From: Actinomycetes bacterium
GTDB lineage: Bacteria > Actinomycetota > Actinomycetes > Mycobacteriales > Mycobacteriaceae
DNA: 64,000 bases
NCBI GenBank assembly: GCA_023461275.1
Contig: JAEYMI010000032.1
Location: 1-64,000 of the forward strand
Direction: 5' to 3'
A program made the translations under genes and the position numbers. Every line of letters starts with the position of its first letter. The stretch's first letter is position 1. A model generated the notes under the pieces. It was not told where the DNA came from. It ran no database searches and saw only the letters and a list, made by a program, of their open reading frames with translations. This document shows positions 34,771 through 43,119 of the stretch, piece by piece.

Positions 34771-35508
34771 ATGGGACAGGATAACGCATCAGCTGCCAGT
34801 AGCGGTATCGGCGTCCTCGACAAGGCGGTCGTCGTGTTGAGAGCCATCGCCGACGCTCCCGCCAACCTCGGCGAGCTGTGCGAACGGACCGAATTGCCGC
34901 GCGCCACCGCGCATCGGCTCGCCGTCGGGCTCGAAACCCATCGGCTCCTCGCACGCAATGCCGCCGGGCGGTGGTATCCGGGACCGGCCCTGGGAGAGCT
35001 GGCCGCATCGGCGCACGATCCGGTGCGCGAGGCGGCCCTGATGGTGTTGCCCCGCCTTCGTGAGATCACCGGCGAATCGGTACAGATTTATCGACGCGAG
35101 GGGTCCGAGCGGGTGTGCATCGCCGCAATGGAACCGCCGACCGGCCTCCGGGACACCGTGCCGGTGGGAACCCGGTTCCCGATGACCGCGGGTTCGGCGG
35201 CCAAGGTGCTCCTCGCCTGGGCCGAACCGAGCACTCAGCGCACCCTGTTGCACGACAGCATCTTCACCGAGCGCGCACTGCACGAGATCCGCCGTCGCGG
35301 CTGGGCACAGAGCGCCGGTGAGCGCGCCGCCGGCGTCGCCAGCGTCTCCGCACCGGTCCGCGATGCTACCGGTGAAGTGATCGCTGCCATCTCCGTATCA
35401 GGCCCCATCGATCGGATGGGGCGTCGCCCGGGCGCCCGGTGGGCGGCCGACCTCCTCGCCGCCGCCGAAGCCATCCAGAAACGATTGCAGCCCGGTTCAC
35501 GACCCTGA
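34771..35508 (+). CDS. IclR-family regulator, LtbR/NdgR-like
   Basis: A 245-residue IclR regulator. The N-terminal winged helix contains LGELCERTELPRATAHRLAVGLE, and the C-terminal ligand-binding domain contains SVQIYRREGSERVCIA and GTRFPMTAGSAAKVLLAW. It is divergent from leuCD, the position of LtbR in corynebacteria and NdgR in Streptomyces, which control leucine and amino-acid genes. By analogy it probably represses or adjusts leuCD; the ligand is unknown. The ATG was chosen with the full HTH. A TAGTAT hexamer only 7 bases upstream suggests a very short leader. Confidence 0.85.
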   Translation: MGQDNASAASSGIGVLDKAVVVLRAIADAPANLGELCERTELPRATAHRLAVGLETHRLLARNAAGRWYPGPALGELAASAHDPVREAALMVLPRLREITGESVQIYRREGSERVCIAAMEPPTGLRDTVPVGTRFPMTAGSAAKVLLAWAEPSTQRTLLHDSIFTERALHEIRRRGWAQSAGERAAGVASVSAPVRDATGEVIAAISVSGPIDRMGRRPGARWAADLLAAAEAIQKRLQPGSRP

Positions 35509-35525
35509 GCGCCGCCGAAAATGGT

Positions 35526-35591
35526 TCTTCCGCGTCGAGTTCGATCGTCCGTGTCCGGCAGGTGCCGGAACGTCGAGTTCGACGCGGAAGA
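35526..35591. other. long imperfect inverted repeat between the IclR gene and tRNA-Glu
   Basis: TCTTCCGCGTCGAGTTCGA (35526-35544) and TCGAGTTCGACGCGGAAGA (35573-35591) pair over about 19 bases with two mismatches, with a smaller CCGGCAGGTGCCGG hairpin in the loop. It lies just downstream of the IclR gene and is probably its terminator; no function beyond that is evident. Confidence 0.6.
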
Positions 35592-35608
35592 GGTTCGGAG
35601 ACAAGAAG

Positions 35609-35640
35609 AAACCCCGGCCCTGAGGACAGGACCGGGGTTT
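35609..35640 (-). terminator. terminator of tRNA-Glu
   Basis: AAACCCCGG (35609-35617) pairs with CCGGGGTTT (35632-35640). On the minus strand the stem is followed by TTTCTTCTTG. It sits 8 bases past the 3' end of tRNA-Glu. Confidence 0.8.
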
Positions 35641-35648
35641 GTTCGTTG

Positions 35649-35721
35649 TAGCCCCGACGGGATTCGAACCCGCGCTACCGCCTTGAGAGGGCGGCGTCCT
35701 AGGCCGCTAGACGACGGGGCC
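35649..35721 (-). tRNA. tRNA-Glu (CTC anticodon)
   Basis: A 73-base cloverleaf on the minus strand. The acceptor stem is GGCCCCG/CGGGGCT with one G-U pair. The D arm begins TCGTCTAGCGG. The anticodon stem CCGCC/GGCGG encloses the loop CTCTCAA, giving anticodon CTC for GAG. The T arm is GCGGGTTCGAATCCCGT and the discriminator base is A. CCA is not encoded, as usual in many actinobacterial tRNAs. Confidence 0.95.
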
Positions 35722-35836
35722 AGGACTCATCGCAACAGCCGAAAGATCTGAAAGACAGATCAGCCAAACAAACTCGGCAGACGATGACCATATTCAGTTT
35801 TGAACTCCAAGAGCTCGCGTGAACTCATAAAGCTCG

Positions 35837-35908
35837 CTGGGGTACCAGGACTCGAACCTAGAATGGCTGAACCAGAATCAGCTGTGTTGCCAATTACACC
35901 ATACCCCA
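35837..35908 (-). tRNA. tRNA-Gln (CTG anticodon)
   Basis: A 72-base cloverleaf on the minus strand. The acceptor stem TGGGGTA/TACCCCA has a U1-A72 first pair, the identity element for the transamidation route. The anticodon stem GCTGA/TCAGC encloses the loop TTCTGGT, giving anticodon CTG for CAG. The T-loop segment is AGGTTCGAGTCC and the discriminator base is G. It lies upstream of tRNA-Glu in the same direction and downstream of gltX. Confidence 0.95.
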
Positions 35909-36052
35909 AGGGGTTACCCGTCCGAGGTGGTGTGGCCGCTCGCTCTGCTCGCTGTCACGCCCCGAAAAGGACCGAGCAGTAGAGTACCAAAGGGAGACCC
36001 TCTGACCACAAATCAGCAGTTCAGACCACCATTTTGAGGAATCCCCGCGCGT

Positions 36053-37534
36053 TCAGCCGCGTGTGGTCAACTCCCGGGCCGCGGCCAAGCGCGCCAGGCT
36101 CCGCTCGCGCCCGAGCAACTCCATCGACTCGAACAGCGGCGGGCTCACCTGAGATCCGGTCACCGCCACCCGCACCGGCCCGAAGGCCTTGCGTGGTTTG
36201 AGGCCCAGCGAGTCGACGAGCGCGGTCTTGAGCGCCTCTTCCAGCGCCGGCCCGCTCCAATGCTCGAGCGGTTCGACGGCGGCGATGGTGGCGTCGAGAA
36301 CCTCGGTGGCGTCGGCCCCCAGATTCTTCGACGCCGACTTCTCGTCGATGACGAAATCTTCGTCGGAGACATAGAGGAACGAGATCAGTCCCCAGGCATC
36401 ACCGAGCACCTGGATGCGGGTCTGAATGAGGTCGGCGACCGCGGTCAGCAACGCGTCGTCGACCGGCTCGCCGAGGTGTCCCTGGGCGATCAGATACGCC
36501 TTGAGGCGTGCGGTGAAGTCGGCGGGTTCGAGGAGCCGAAGGTGTTCGGCGTTGATCGCGTCGGCCTTCTTCTGATCGAACCGTGCCGGGTTGGAGTTGA
36601 CGTCGCGAACGTCGAACTTCTCGATCATCTGCTCGAGGCTGAACACATCTTGTTCGTGCGAGTATCCCCAGCCCAGCAGGGCGAGGTAGTTGAGCAGTCC
36701 CTCCGGGATGAAACCCCGGTCGCGGTGATGGAAGAGGTTGGACTCCGGATCTCGTTTGGAGAGTTTCTTATTGCCCTCCCCCATCACAAAGGGCAGATGA
36801 CCGAACATCGGAATCCCGTCGGCCACACCGATCCTGCCGAGCGCCTCGTACAGCGCGATCTGCCGCGGCGTCGAGGAGAGCAGGTCCTCGCCACGCAGCA
36901 CGTGCGTGATCTTCATCATCGCGTCGTCGACGGGGTTGACCAGTGTGTAGAGCGGGTCACCGTTCGCACGGGTGAGCGCGAAGTCGGGCACAGTGCCCGC
37001 CTTGATCGTCGTCGTGCCGCGCACGAGGTCGTCCCACGTGAGATCGTGATCGGGCATCCGAAGGCGCACAACGGGTTTGCGTCCCTCTGCGAGGTAGGCC
37101 TGACGCTGATCGTCGGTGAGGCCTCGGTCGAAGTTGTCGTATCCGAGTTTCGGGTCGCGGCCGGCGGCCCGGTGTCGTGCCTCGACTTCCTCGGGCGTCG
37201 AGAATGCTTCGTAGGCCTCGCCGGCAGCCAGCAGCCTGGCCACCACGTCGAGGTGGATGTCGCGACGCTCCGACTGTCGATAGGGACCGTAGGGACCACC
37301 GACCTCCGGCCCCTCGTCCCAGTTCAGACCCAACCAGCGCAGCGCGTCGAGGATCGCCGCATAGGACTCCTCGGAGTCACGGTTGGCGTCGGTGTCCTCG
37401 ATCCGGAACACGAAGGTGCCGTTGTCGTGGCGCGCCTGCGCGAAATTGAACAGCGCGGTCCGGACCAGTCCCACGTGCGGGGTACCCGTTGGCGAGGGAC
37501 AGAATCGGACACGGACCGGCGCTGGACTGTTCAT
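36053..37534 (-). CDS. gltX: glutamyl-tRNA synthetase
   Basis: About 493 residues. The class-I signature is VRFCPSPTGTPHVGLVRTALFN (HIGH equivalent HVGL), and the KLSKRDPES loop is the KMSKS equivalent. It charges tRNA-Glu and, in organisms lacking GlnRS, also misacylates tRNA-Gln with glutamate for correction by GatCAB. gatB and gatA lie about 25 kb away. The ATG at 37534 removes a short non-conserved extension. The C-terminal anticodon-binding domain is complete. Directly followed by tRNA-Gln and tRNA-Glu genes. Confidence 0.95.
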   Translation of the reverse strand: MNSPAPVRVRFCPSPTGTPHVGLVRTALFNFAQARHDNGTFVFRIEDTDANRDSEESYAAILDALRWLGLNWDEGPEVGGPYGPYRQSERRDIHLDVVARLLAAGEAYEAFSTPEEVEARHRAAGRDPKLGYDNFDRGLTDDQRQAYLAEGRKPVVRLRMPDHDLTWDDLVRGTTTIKAGTVPDFALTRANGDPLYTLVNPVDDAMMKITHVLRGEDLLSSTPRQIALYEALGRIGVADGIPMFGHLPFVMGEGNKKLSKRDPESNLFHHRDRGFIPEGLLNYLALLGWGYSHEQDVFSLEQMIEKFDVRDVNSNPARFDQKKADAINAEHLRLLEPADFTARLKAYLIAQGHLGEPVDDALLTAVADLIQTRIQVLGDAWGLISFLYVSDEDFVIDEKSASKNLGADATEVLDATIAAVEPLEHWSGPALEEALKTALVDSLGLKPRKAFGPVRVAVTGSQVSPPLFESMELLGRERSLARLAAARELTTRG

Positions 37535-37612
37535 GATGGTCAGGGTATCGAACCGCGCCACGACCTCTGCCGCTCGGATCTCTGGCGCCCAGACCTCCGG
37601 CGCCCCGGCCCT

Positions 37613-38434
37613 CTAGCGGTGCTGTGCGAGAAAGTCGATCAGCAGGCGGTTGACCTCTGCCGGCTGTTCCAGATAGCCGAAGTGACCGGCCTTGGCCACC
37701 TCTTCATATCTCGCACCCGGGATCGCGTCGGCGACCTCACGCGCGAGAATCGGTGGCAGAGTGCGGTCGTCGGCGAATCCGATGACCATCGACGGCCGGG
37801 TGATGAGCTTGTAGGCATCGAGCCGGTTGAGTTCGCCGTTGTGCAACTCGAGTTGGGCACGCACACCCGCGGTCACCTTCTGCGGTGAGTAGCTGATGAT
37901 GTCGAGCCAGTCACGCGCGGCACGATCGTCGGCAAGGGTGTGCGGTGAGAGGTTCAGGTGCGCGGTGATCGCGGCGTCGTAGTCCGGCGGCAGCGTGATG
38001 TTCTGGTCGTAGAGTGCACGTTCGCCAGCCGAGATCGCTTGCTGCAGAGGCGTACTGCGGCCGTAGGTGGCAACCATCACCGCCGCTGCGACCAGATCGG
38101 GACGTGCCAGGGTCAACTCCTGGGTGATCCGCGCGCCCAGCGAGGTTCCGATCACGAAGGCCGGACCGTCGTCGAGATGCTCGATCAGTGCCGCGGTGTC
38201 GGCGACCATGTCGTCGATGGTGAAGCCCTCGGGACATTCCGAGGTCGGCGCGATACCGCGATTGTCGAACACGACGACGCGGTATCCCGCCTTGACCAAG
38301 GTCGGTTGCTGATGGGCCTTCCAGACCCGACCGGGACTTCCGGTACCCATCACCATCACCACCAGCGGGCCGGCACCGGTGGATTCGAAGGCCAGATCAA
38401 TTCCGTTGATCCGGGCCACATTTGGTGCGGTCAC
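37613..38434 (-). CDS. alpha/beta hydrolase
   Basis: A 273-residue alpha/beta-hydrolase. The nucleophile elbow is GTSLGARIT (GxSxG), the acid probably lies in SMVIGFADDRTLPP, and the catalytic His is in AKAGHFGYLEQP. An oxyanion region MGTGSPGRVWK precedes. It overlaps the stop of the FAH-fold gene by four bases and is likely co-transcribed, but no pathway follows from this pair. Substrate unknown. Confidence 0.85.
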   Translation of the reverse strand: MTAPNVARINGIDLAFESTGAGPLVVMVMGTGSPGRVWKAHQQPTLVKAGYRVVVFDNRGIAPTSECPEGFTIDDMVADTAALIEHLDDGPAFVIGTSLGARITQELTLARPDLVAAAVMVATYGRSTPLQQAISAGERALYDQNITLPPDYDAAITAHLNLSPHTLADDRAARDWLDIISYSPQKVTAGVRAQLELHNGELNRLDAYKLITRPSMVIGFADDRTLPPILAREVADAIPGARYEEVAKAGHFGYLEQPAEVNRLLIDFLAQHR

Positions 38435-39207
38435 GGTTTGTCCACCACGGGATTGCTCAGGGTGCCGATGCCCTCGACGGTCACCGAGACGCGTTGCCCG
38501 GCCACCATCGGCCCGATGCCCTCCGGCGTGCCGGTCAGGATCACATCACCGGGGAGCAGCGTCATCACGCGCGAGATCCACTCCACGATCTCACCGATGC
38601 TGTGGATCATCGACGACGTGCGTGCCCGCTGCCGGACCTCGCCGTCGAGTTCGGTGGTCAGCAGGAGATCCGACGGGTCGAGTTCGGTCTCGATCCACGG
38701 GCCGAGCGGACAGAAGGTGTCGTAGCCCTTGCCGCGGGTCCACTGGCCGTCGGACTTCTGCTGATCACGCGCGGTGACGTCGTTGGCGATGGTGTAGCCC
38801 AGGATCACCTGCTCGGCCGCGGACGCCTTGACGTCTTTGGCGCCGCGTCCGCCGATCACCACCGCCAACTCGCCCTCGAAATCGACGCGCTGCGATGACG
38901 GCGGTCGCACGATGGGCAGTTCCGGTCCGATGACCGAGGTGTTGGGCTTGAGGAAGATCACCGGGTCCACCGGCGCCTCCCCGCCCATCTCGGCGATGTG
39001 GTCGGCGTAATTCTTACCGATACAGACAACCTTCGACGCGAGAATCGGCGCGAGGATGCGGATATCGGCCTGCTTCCACTTCCGACCGGTGAACGTAGGC
39101 GTACCGAAGGGGTGTTCGGCGATCTCGCGCACCTCCGCGTCGTCACCGTCGCCTTCGAACGCCACGAACGCCAGGCCGTCGGGACTCGCTACTCGTCCTA
39201 AACGCAT
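38431..39207 (-). CDS. fumarylacetoacetate hydrolase-fold protein
   Basis: A 258-residue FAH/HpcE-family protein with the metal-binding pattern visible in DFEGELAVVIGGRGAK (Glu) and further ANDVTARDQQKS with a conserved Asp/Lys, then GDVILTGTPEGIGPM. Family members cleave C-C bonds in beta-diketo acids or decarboxylate oxaloacetate; the reaction here is undetermined. In mycobacteria this gene likewise follows gltX's neighbourhood. It is upstream of the alpha/beta hydrolase, with which it overlaps by four bases. Confidence 0.9.
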   Translation of the reverse strand: MRLGRVASPDGLAFVAFEGDGDDAEVREIAEHPFGTPTFTGRKWKQADIRILAPILASKVVCIGKNYADHIAEMGGEAPVDPVIFLKPNTSVIGPELPIVRPPSSQRVDFEGELAVVIGGRGAKDVKASAAEQVILGYTIANDVTARDQQKSDGQWTRGKGYDTFCPLGPWIETELDPSDLLLTTELDGEVRQRARTSSMIHSIGEIVEWISRVMTLLPGDVILTGTPEGIGPMVAGQRVSVTVEGIGTLSNPVVDKP

Positions 39208-39331
39208 GATGTCCAGCCTATCCCAGTACGCGGGACACCAGGTGGCCAGGGCGCGTCATCCGGTTTTACAATGTGGTCACAGAATCCCGAATAGTGAGAC
39301 TGGCCTGACGGCCGGCCGGGGAGGTGAGGTC

Positions 39332-40636
39332 GTGTCGGAGACGACGATCAGCACGGAGACGACGATCAGCACGAGGCGACGCTGGGTGATTCTGGCCGCC
39401 TCCCTGCTCGCCGCGTTGGCCACCACCTGCGTGGTCAGCGGCGTCGCCTTCCTGATCCCGGGTCTGCACCGAGACGGGATGAGTCTGTCGAGCGCGTCGT
39501 TGCTGGCCGCGGCACCGATGGTGGGATTGCTGCTCACGACGATCGCGTGGGGCTGGGCGCTCGATCACTGGGGAGAGCGCGGCATCCTGCTGATCTCACT
39601 GGGTCTGACCGTGGTGGCCACCTCGTTGACGGTGGCCGCGGCAGCCACCGGCGCGCCGTACTGGGTCGTCGGCATTCTGTTACTCGTGTCCGGCGCGGCT
39701 GCGGCGTCGACCAACGGAGCGAGCGGTCGCATTGTGGTCGGATGGTTCCCACCAGAGCAGCGCGGGGCGGCGATGGGGATTCGGCAGACCGCGCAGCCGC
39801 TGGGCGTCGGGATCTGCGCGATGACGGTGCCGGTACTGAGCCAATCACACGGTGTCGCAGCGGGACTCGGGGTTTTCGTCGCGATGGCGGTGATCGCACT
39901 GGTGGCCACCGCGTTGTTCATCGTCGACCCACCGCTGACCGTCACATCGGTAGCGGCAGCCGAATCCGACGAGAGCTCCGGCAAGGGGTCCGGCAAGGGG
40001 TCCGGCGCCGAGAATGACACCGCGTCGGCCGCACAGTCGTGGAACCCGTACCGTGCCAATGGTTTTCTGGCCCGAATCCACGCCGCCAGCGTGCTGTTGG
40101 TGGTGCCGCAGATGATCCTGTGGACCTTTGTTCCCACCTGGCTCATCGTCGACCGCGGCTGGTCGGCACCCACCGCGGGTGTCCTGGTGACGATCACCCA
40201 ATTCCTGGGCGCCGCAGGACGTATCGCTGCCGGACGGTGGTCGGATGTGTGGGGATCGCGGACCAGACCGATCCGCGTCATCGCGGTTGCGGCAGCCGTA
40301 CTGACAGCCGCACTGGCATTGGCCGACCAGTGGGACCTCGCGGTCGCCATCCCCCTGATGGTCGCCGCGTCAGTGGTCTCGGTGGCCGACAACGGTTTGG
40401 CATTCACCGCGATCGCCGAGTACGCCGGACCGCGATGGAGCGGACGGGGATTGGCAATTCAGAACACCGCGCAGTACGTGATGAGCGCGGCCGCGGTACC
40501 GGCGATCGGCGCGACGATCGGGGCGTTGGGCTACCCGATCGCTTTCGGGATCGCCGCGCTGGCACCACTCATCGCAGTCGGTTGCGTCCCCATTCAGGTA
40601 CCGAAGCGCGACATCGCCCCCTCTCAGCAATCCTGA
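39332..40636 (+). CDS. MFS transporter
   Basis: About 434 residues with twelve predicted hydrophobic segments, starting after a short Ser/Thr-rich N-terminus. The loop WALDHWGERGILLISLGL is the MFS motif-A-like loop between helices 2 and 3. A central hydrophilic loop (residues about 220-245) is Gly/Ser/Lys-rich and of low complexity. A GTG at 39332 preceded by GGGGAGGTGAGG is the likely start; the frame is open upstream into the divergent FAH gene region. Substrate not predictable. Its 3' end overlaps the DUF1648 gene by 13 bases in convergent orientation. Confidence 0.85.
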   Translation: MSETTISTETTISTRRRWVILAASLLAALATTCVVSGVAFLIPGLHRDGMSLSSASLLAAAPMVGLLLTTIAWGWALDHWGERGILLISLGLTVVATSLTVAAAATGAPYWVVGILLLVSGAAAASTNGASGRIVVGWFPPEQRGAAMGIRQTAQPLGVGICAMTVPVLSQSHGVAAGLGVFVAMAVIALVATALFIVDPPLTVTSVAAAESDESSGKGSGKGSGAENDTASAAQSWNPYRANGFLARIHAASVLLVVPQMILWTFVPTWLIVDRGWSAPTAGVLVTITQFLGAAGRIAAGRWSDVWGSRTRPIRVIAVAAAVLTAALALADQWDLAVAIPLMVAASVVSVADNGLAFTAIAEYAGPRWSGRGLAIQNTAQYVMSAAAVPAIGATIGALGYPIAFGIAALAPLIAVGCVPIQVPKRDIAPSQQS

Positions 40637-41646
40637 CCTCGGACATGTTGTCGCACAGTCGAGTTGATGAGTGACGCCGCGGTATGCGGATCATCGATCA
40701 CGACGACCTCGGCACGGCCGTCGACGCGGCCGATCCGTAGCGCGGACCCAGATCGCAGAATGAATCCCTTGGTACCCGCCAATGCGCCCCGGACACCCAA
40801 CCGGTAGCCCCAGCCACCGTAGTCGCGGATCGCACGGACCTCGACCACGTCGGCACGCTCGATCGATTCGGCCGGAATCACCACTCGCGGCCAGCCCGGC
40901 CACGCGGAGATACGCACCTCACGGCGGTTGATCACCACTCGAAGCGCTCCGAGCATCAGCAACGAGATCAGCACCAGCACAACGACTACGAATCCCCAGC
41001 TGCGCAGGATCACCATGCCGACCACGGTGGCGGCGATCGCGACGGCCGCGAGCACGATCTGCACTCGCGACGTCACCGTGGTGGTCCAGATGAACTGTTC
41101 GCCAGGTGCGAGATCCGAATAGCTTGGCGGGGTATCCGATTCGACTGGAACACTCGGCCAGCTCGGGACGATCAGCGCCGCACTCCATCCGACAGCGATC
41201 GCGATCAGCGCAGCGGCAATCATGGTCCACCACTGCCATCTGGCGTCGTGCGCATCGGCAAGACCGCGCTGCGCGGCCACCGACATCACGGTGATCGCCG
41301 TAGTGAACGTCGTTGTGCCGGTGAGCAAACCGACAATGGTCCGTACCACTGCACTGTCCCGCGCCACAGCGGTCGCCGCGGTTCCGACCACCAAGCCCAC
41401 CGCAGCGATGATCAGCGGGATGGCCGAGACCCAGCCATACGATGTGAAACCGTCGGCGGTGGAGTCGAACCCGAAGTGGGTGGCCACCGGATCGGGCAGT
41501 TCAGAGCGCCACTGACGCATCAACCACCAGCCGACTAGGCCCACCAGCAGTACCGGCACCGACACGGCGGCGACGCATCGGAGTCGATCTGCGCGTGTGG
41601 GCCGTGGCGACGCCCCGCCACTATTCGTTATTGGTTCCCGACTCAT
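40624..41646 (-). CDS. DUF1648-domain membrane protein
   Basis: A 340-residue integral membrane protein. Near residues 45-70 the segment PDPVATHFGFDSTADGF is the DUF1648 signature; hydrophobic helices flank it, and more follow in the centre. The C-terminal region has a PH-like beta pattern (EVRISAWPGWPRVVIPAESIERAD). In bacilli, SdpI-like DUF1648 proteins participate in immunity or signalling with a small regulator. Here the gene overlaps the GntR-type gene by four bases, forming a regulator-membrane protein pair. Function unknown. Confidence 0.78.
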   Translation of the reverse strand: MSREPITNSGGASPRPTRADRLRCVAAVSVPVLLVGLVGWWLMRQWRSELPDPVATHFGFDSTADGFTSYGWVSAIPLIIAAVGLVVGTAATAVARDSAVVRTIVGLLTGTTTFTTAITVMSVAAQRGLADAHDARWQWWTMIAAALIAIAVGWSAALIVPSWPSVPVESDTPPSYSDLAPGEQFIWTTTVTSRVQIVLAAVAIAATVVGMVILRSWGFVVVVLVLISLLMLGALRVVINRREVRISAWPGWPRVVIPAESIERADVVEVRAIRDYGGWGYRLGVRGALAGTKGFILRSGSALRIGRVDGRAEVVVIDDPHTAASLINSTVRQHVRGQDC

Positions 41647-41996
41647 TCCTTGCTCCTTTCCCGAAACGCTGCGAACAACGCGTCCTGGTCGATGCCCAGC
41701 CGCGCCGCGACAGCCAGCACCGCATCCATGGCAGTCACCAATTCGGCACGGCCGGTTGCAGATTCGGTGATGACCGCACCACGGCCCCGGCGAAGTTCCA
41801 CCAGTCCCTCGTCGCGCAGGTCCTGATACGCCCGTAACACGGTGTGCACGTTGATCTCCAACGACGCGGCGACGTCCCGTGCCGAGGGCAACCGATCCCC
41901 CGGACCGACCTCGCCGCGCACGATGGCACCCCGTACCGACGACGCCACTTGCTCAAAGAGCGGCGCCCGAGCGGACGGGTCGACACGGATGAACAT
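41643..41996 (-). CDS. GntR-family regulator, YtrA-type
   Basis: A 117-residue protein with an N-terminal winged helix of the GntR type (PLFEQVASSVRGAIVRGEVGPGDRLPSAR: LPSARDVAASLEINVHTVLRAYQ) and only a short C-terminal helix pair, the size and layout of YtrA-like GntR proteins, which dimerise without a separate ligand domain. It is followed by the DUF1648 membrane protein with an ATGA overlap; the two probably form an autoregulated unit. A palindrome upstream is a plausible operator. Confidence 0.85.
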   Translation of the reverse strand: MFIRVDPSARAPLFEQVASSVRGAIVRGEVGPGDRLPSARDVAASLEINVHTVLRAYQDLRDEGLVELRRGRGAVITESATGRAELVTAMDAVLAVAARLGIDQDALFAAFRERSKE

Positions 41997-42005
41997 GAGC
42001 CAAAT

Positions 42006-42030
42006 TGTATAGTTCTATCTCAATTAGAAC
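42006..42030 (-). promoter_or_regulatory. operator palindrome and -10 element of the GntR gene
   Basis: GTTCTA (42012-42017) and TAGAAC (42025-42030) form a 6-bp perfect palindrome with a 7-base spacer. A -10-like TATACA (42011-42006 on the minus strand) lies directly beside it. The predicted transcript start would be within about 3 bases of the ATG at 41996, so the message is likely leaderless. A protein bound at the palindrome would cover the promoter. By-eye prediction. Confidence 0.55.
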
Positions 42031-42042
42031 AATGCCCTATCG

Positions 42043-42070
42043 AAAATGCCCGCCTCGCGGCGGGCATTTT
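42043..42070 (-). terminator. terminator of the serA-leuB unit
   Basis: A perfect 12-bp stem (42043-42054 with 42059-42070) with a TCGC/GCGA tetraloop. On the minus strand the stem ends in TTTT. It lies 39 bases past the leuB stop. Confidence 0.92.
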
Positions 42071-42108
42071 CATGTGATCGGTGTCAGTGCGACGCCGTGA
42101 TCGGCGAC

Positions 42109-43119
42109 CTACAGCCGTTCGCGAATCCGCTTGCCCACCTCAGTGGTACCGAGCTTGGCACCACCACGGTCGGCGAGGTCGGCCAGCACGGCCTGCTCAA
42201 CCCGGGCAGCCGCGTCGGCCTGTCCGAGGTGCTCGAGCAGCAAGGCAGCAGAGAGGATCGCAGCGGTCGGATCGGCTTTACCCTGACCGGCGATATCGGG
42301 TGCACTGCCGTGTACCGGCTCGAACATCGACGGGTTGGTGCGGGTGGCATCGATGTTGCCCGAAGCGGCCAGACCGATTCCGCCGGTGACCGCGGCAGCG
42401 AGGTCGGTGATGATGTCGCCGAACAGGTTGTCGGTGACGATCACGTCGAACCGGCCCGGATCGGTGACCAGGTAGATCGTCGCGGCGTCGACGTGGCAGT
42501 AGGCCGTCTCGACGTCGGGGAACTCAGCGCCGATCTCGTCGACCGCACGTGCCCACAGCGAGCCGGCGAAGGTCAGCACGTTGGTCTTGTGGACGAGCGT
42601 CACATGCTTTCGACGCTGCTGAGCGCGCTCAAAGGCGTTGCGCACCACGCGTTCCACGCCGAAACGGGTGTTCACCGACACCTCGGTCGCGACCTCGTGC
42701 GGCGTGCCGACCCGGATGGCGCCACCATTGCCGGTGTAGGGACCCTCGGTCCCCTCGCGCACGACCACGAAGTCGAACTGCGGATCGCCGGCCAGCGGGG
42801 TCGGCACACCGGGGAATCGACGCGATGGCCGCAGGTTGATGTGGTGATCGAGCGCGAAGCGCATCTTCAGCAACAATCCGCGCTCGAGGATGCCCGACGG
42901 AACCGACGGATCACCGATGGCGCCGAGCAGGATCGCATCGTGCTCACGGAGCGAGTCGAGATCGGCATCGGTGAGCAGCTCACCATTGCGGTGATAGCGG
43001 CGGGCTCCGAGGTCGTACTCGGTGGTCTGCAGACCAGGACTCACCGCGTCGAGCACGCTGAGCGCCTCGGTCACGACCTCTGGTCCGATGCCGTCGCCGG
43101 CGATGACTGCGAGCTTCAC
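42109..43119 (-). CDS. leuB: 3-isopropylmalate dehydrogenase
   Basis: A 336-residue isocitrate/isopropylmalate-dehydrogenase family enzyme with MKLAVIAGDGIGPEVVTEAL at the start, the substrate-binding VVREGTEGPYTG, and NLFGDIITDLAAAVTGGIGLAASGN. It oxidatively decarboxylates 3-isopropylmalate in leucine synthesis. Its GTG overlaps the serA stop by four bases, so the two are coupled, as in mycobacteria. A strong terminator follows. Confidence 0.95.
   Translation of the reverse strand: MKLAVIAGDGIGPEVVTEALSVLDAVSPGLQTTEYDLGARRYHRNGELLTDADLDSLREHDAILLGAIGDPSVPSGILERGLLLKMRFALDHHINLRPSRRFPGVPTPLAGDPQFDFVVVREGTEGPYTGNGGAIRVGTPHEVATEVSVNTRFGVERVVRNAFERAQQRRKHVTLVHKTNVLTFAGSLWARAVDEIGAEFPDVETAYCHVDAATIYLVTDPGRFDVIVTDNLFGDIITDLAAAVTGGIGLAASGNIDATRTNPSMFEPVHGSAPDIAGQGKADPTAAILSAALLLEHLGQADAAARVEQAVLADLADRGGAKLGTTEVGKRIRERL

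Noticed and set aside
42071..42108. Riboswitch or T-box near leuB
   Set aside because: No conserved T-box or riboswitch elements were seen. The only structure is the terminator just downstream of leuB.
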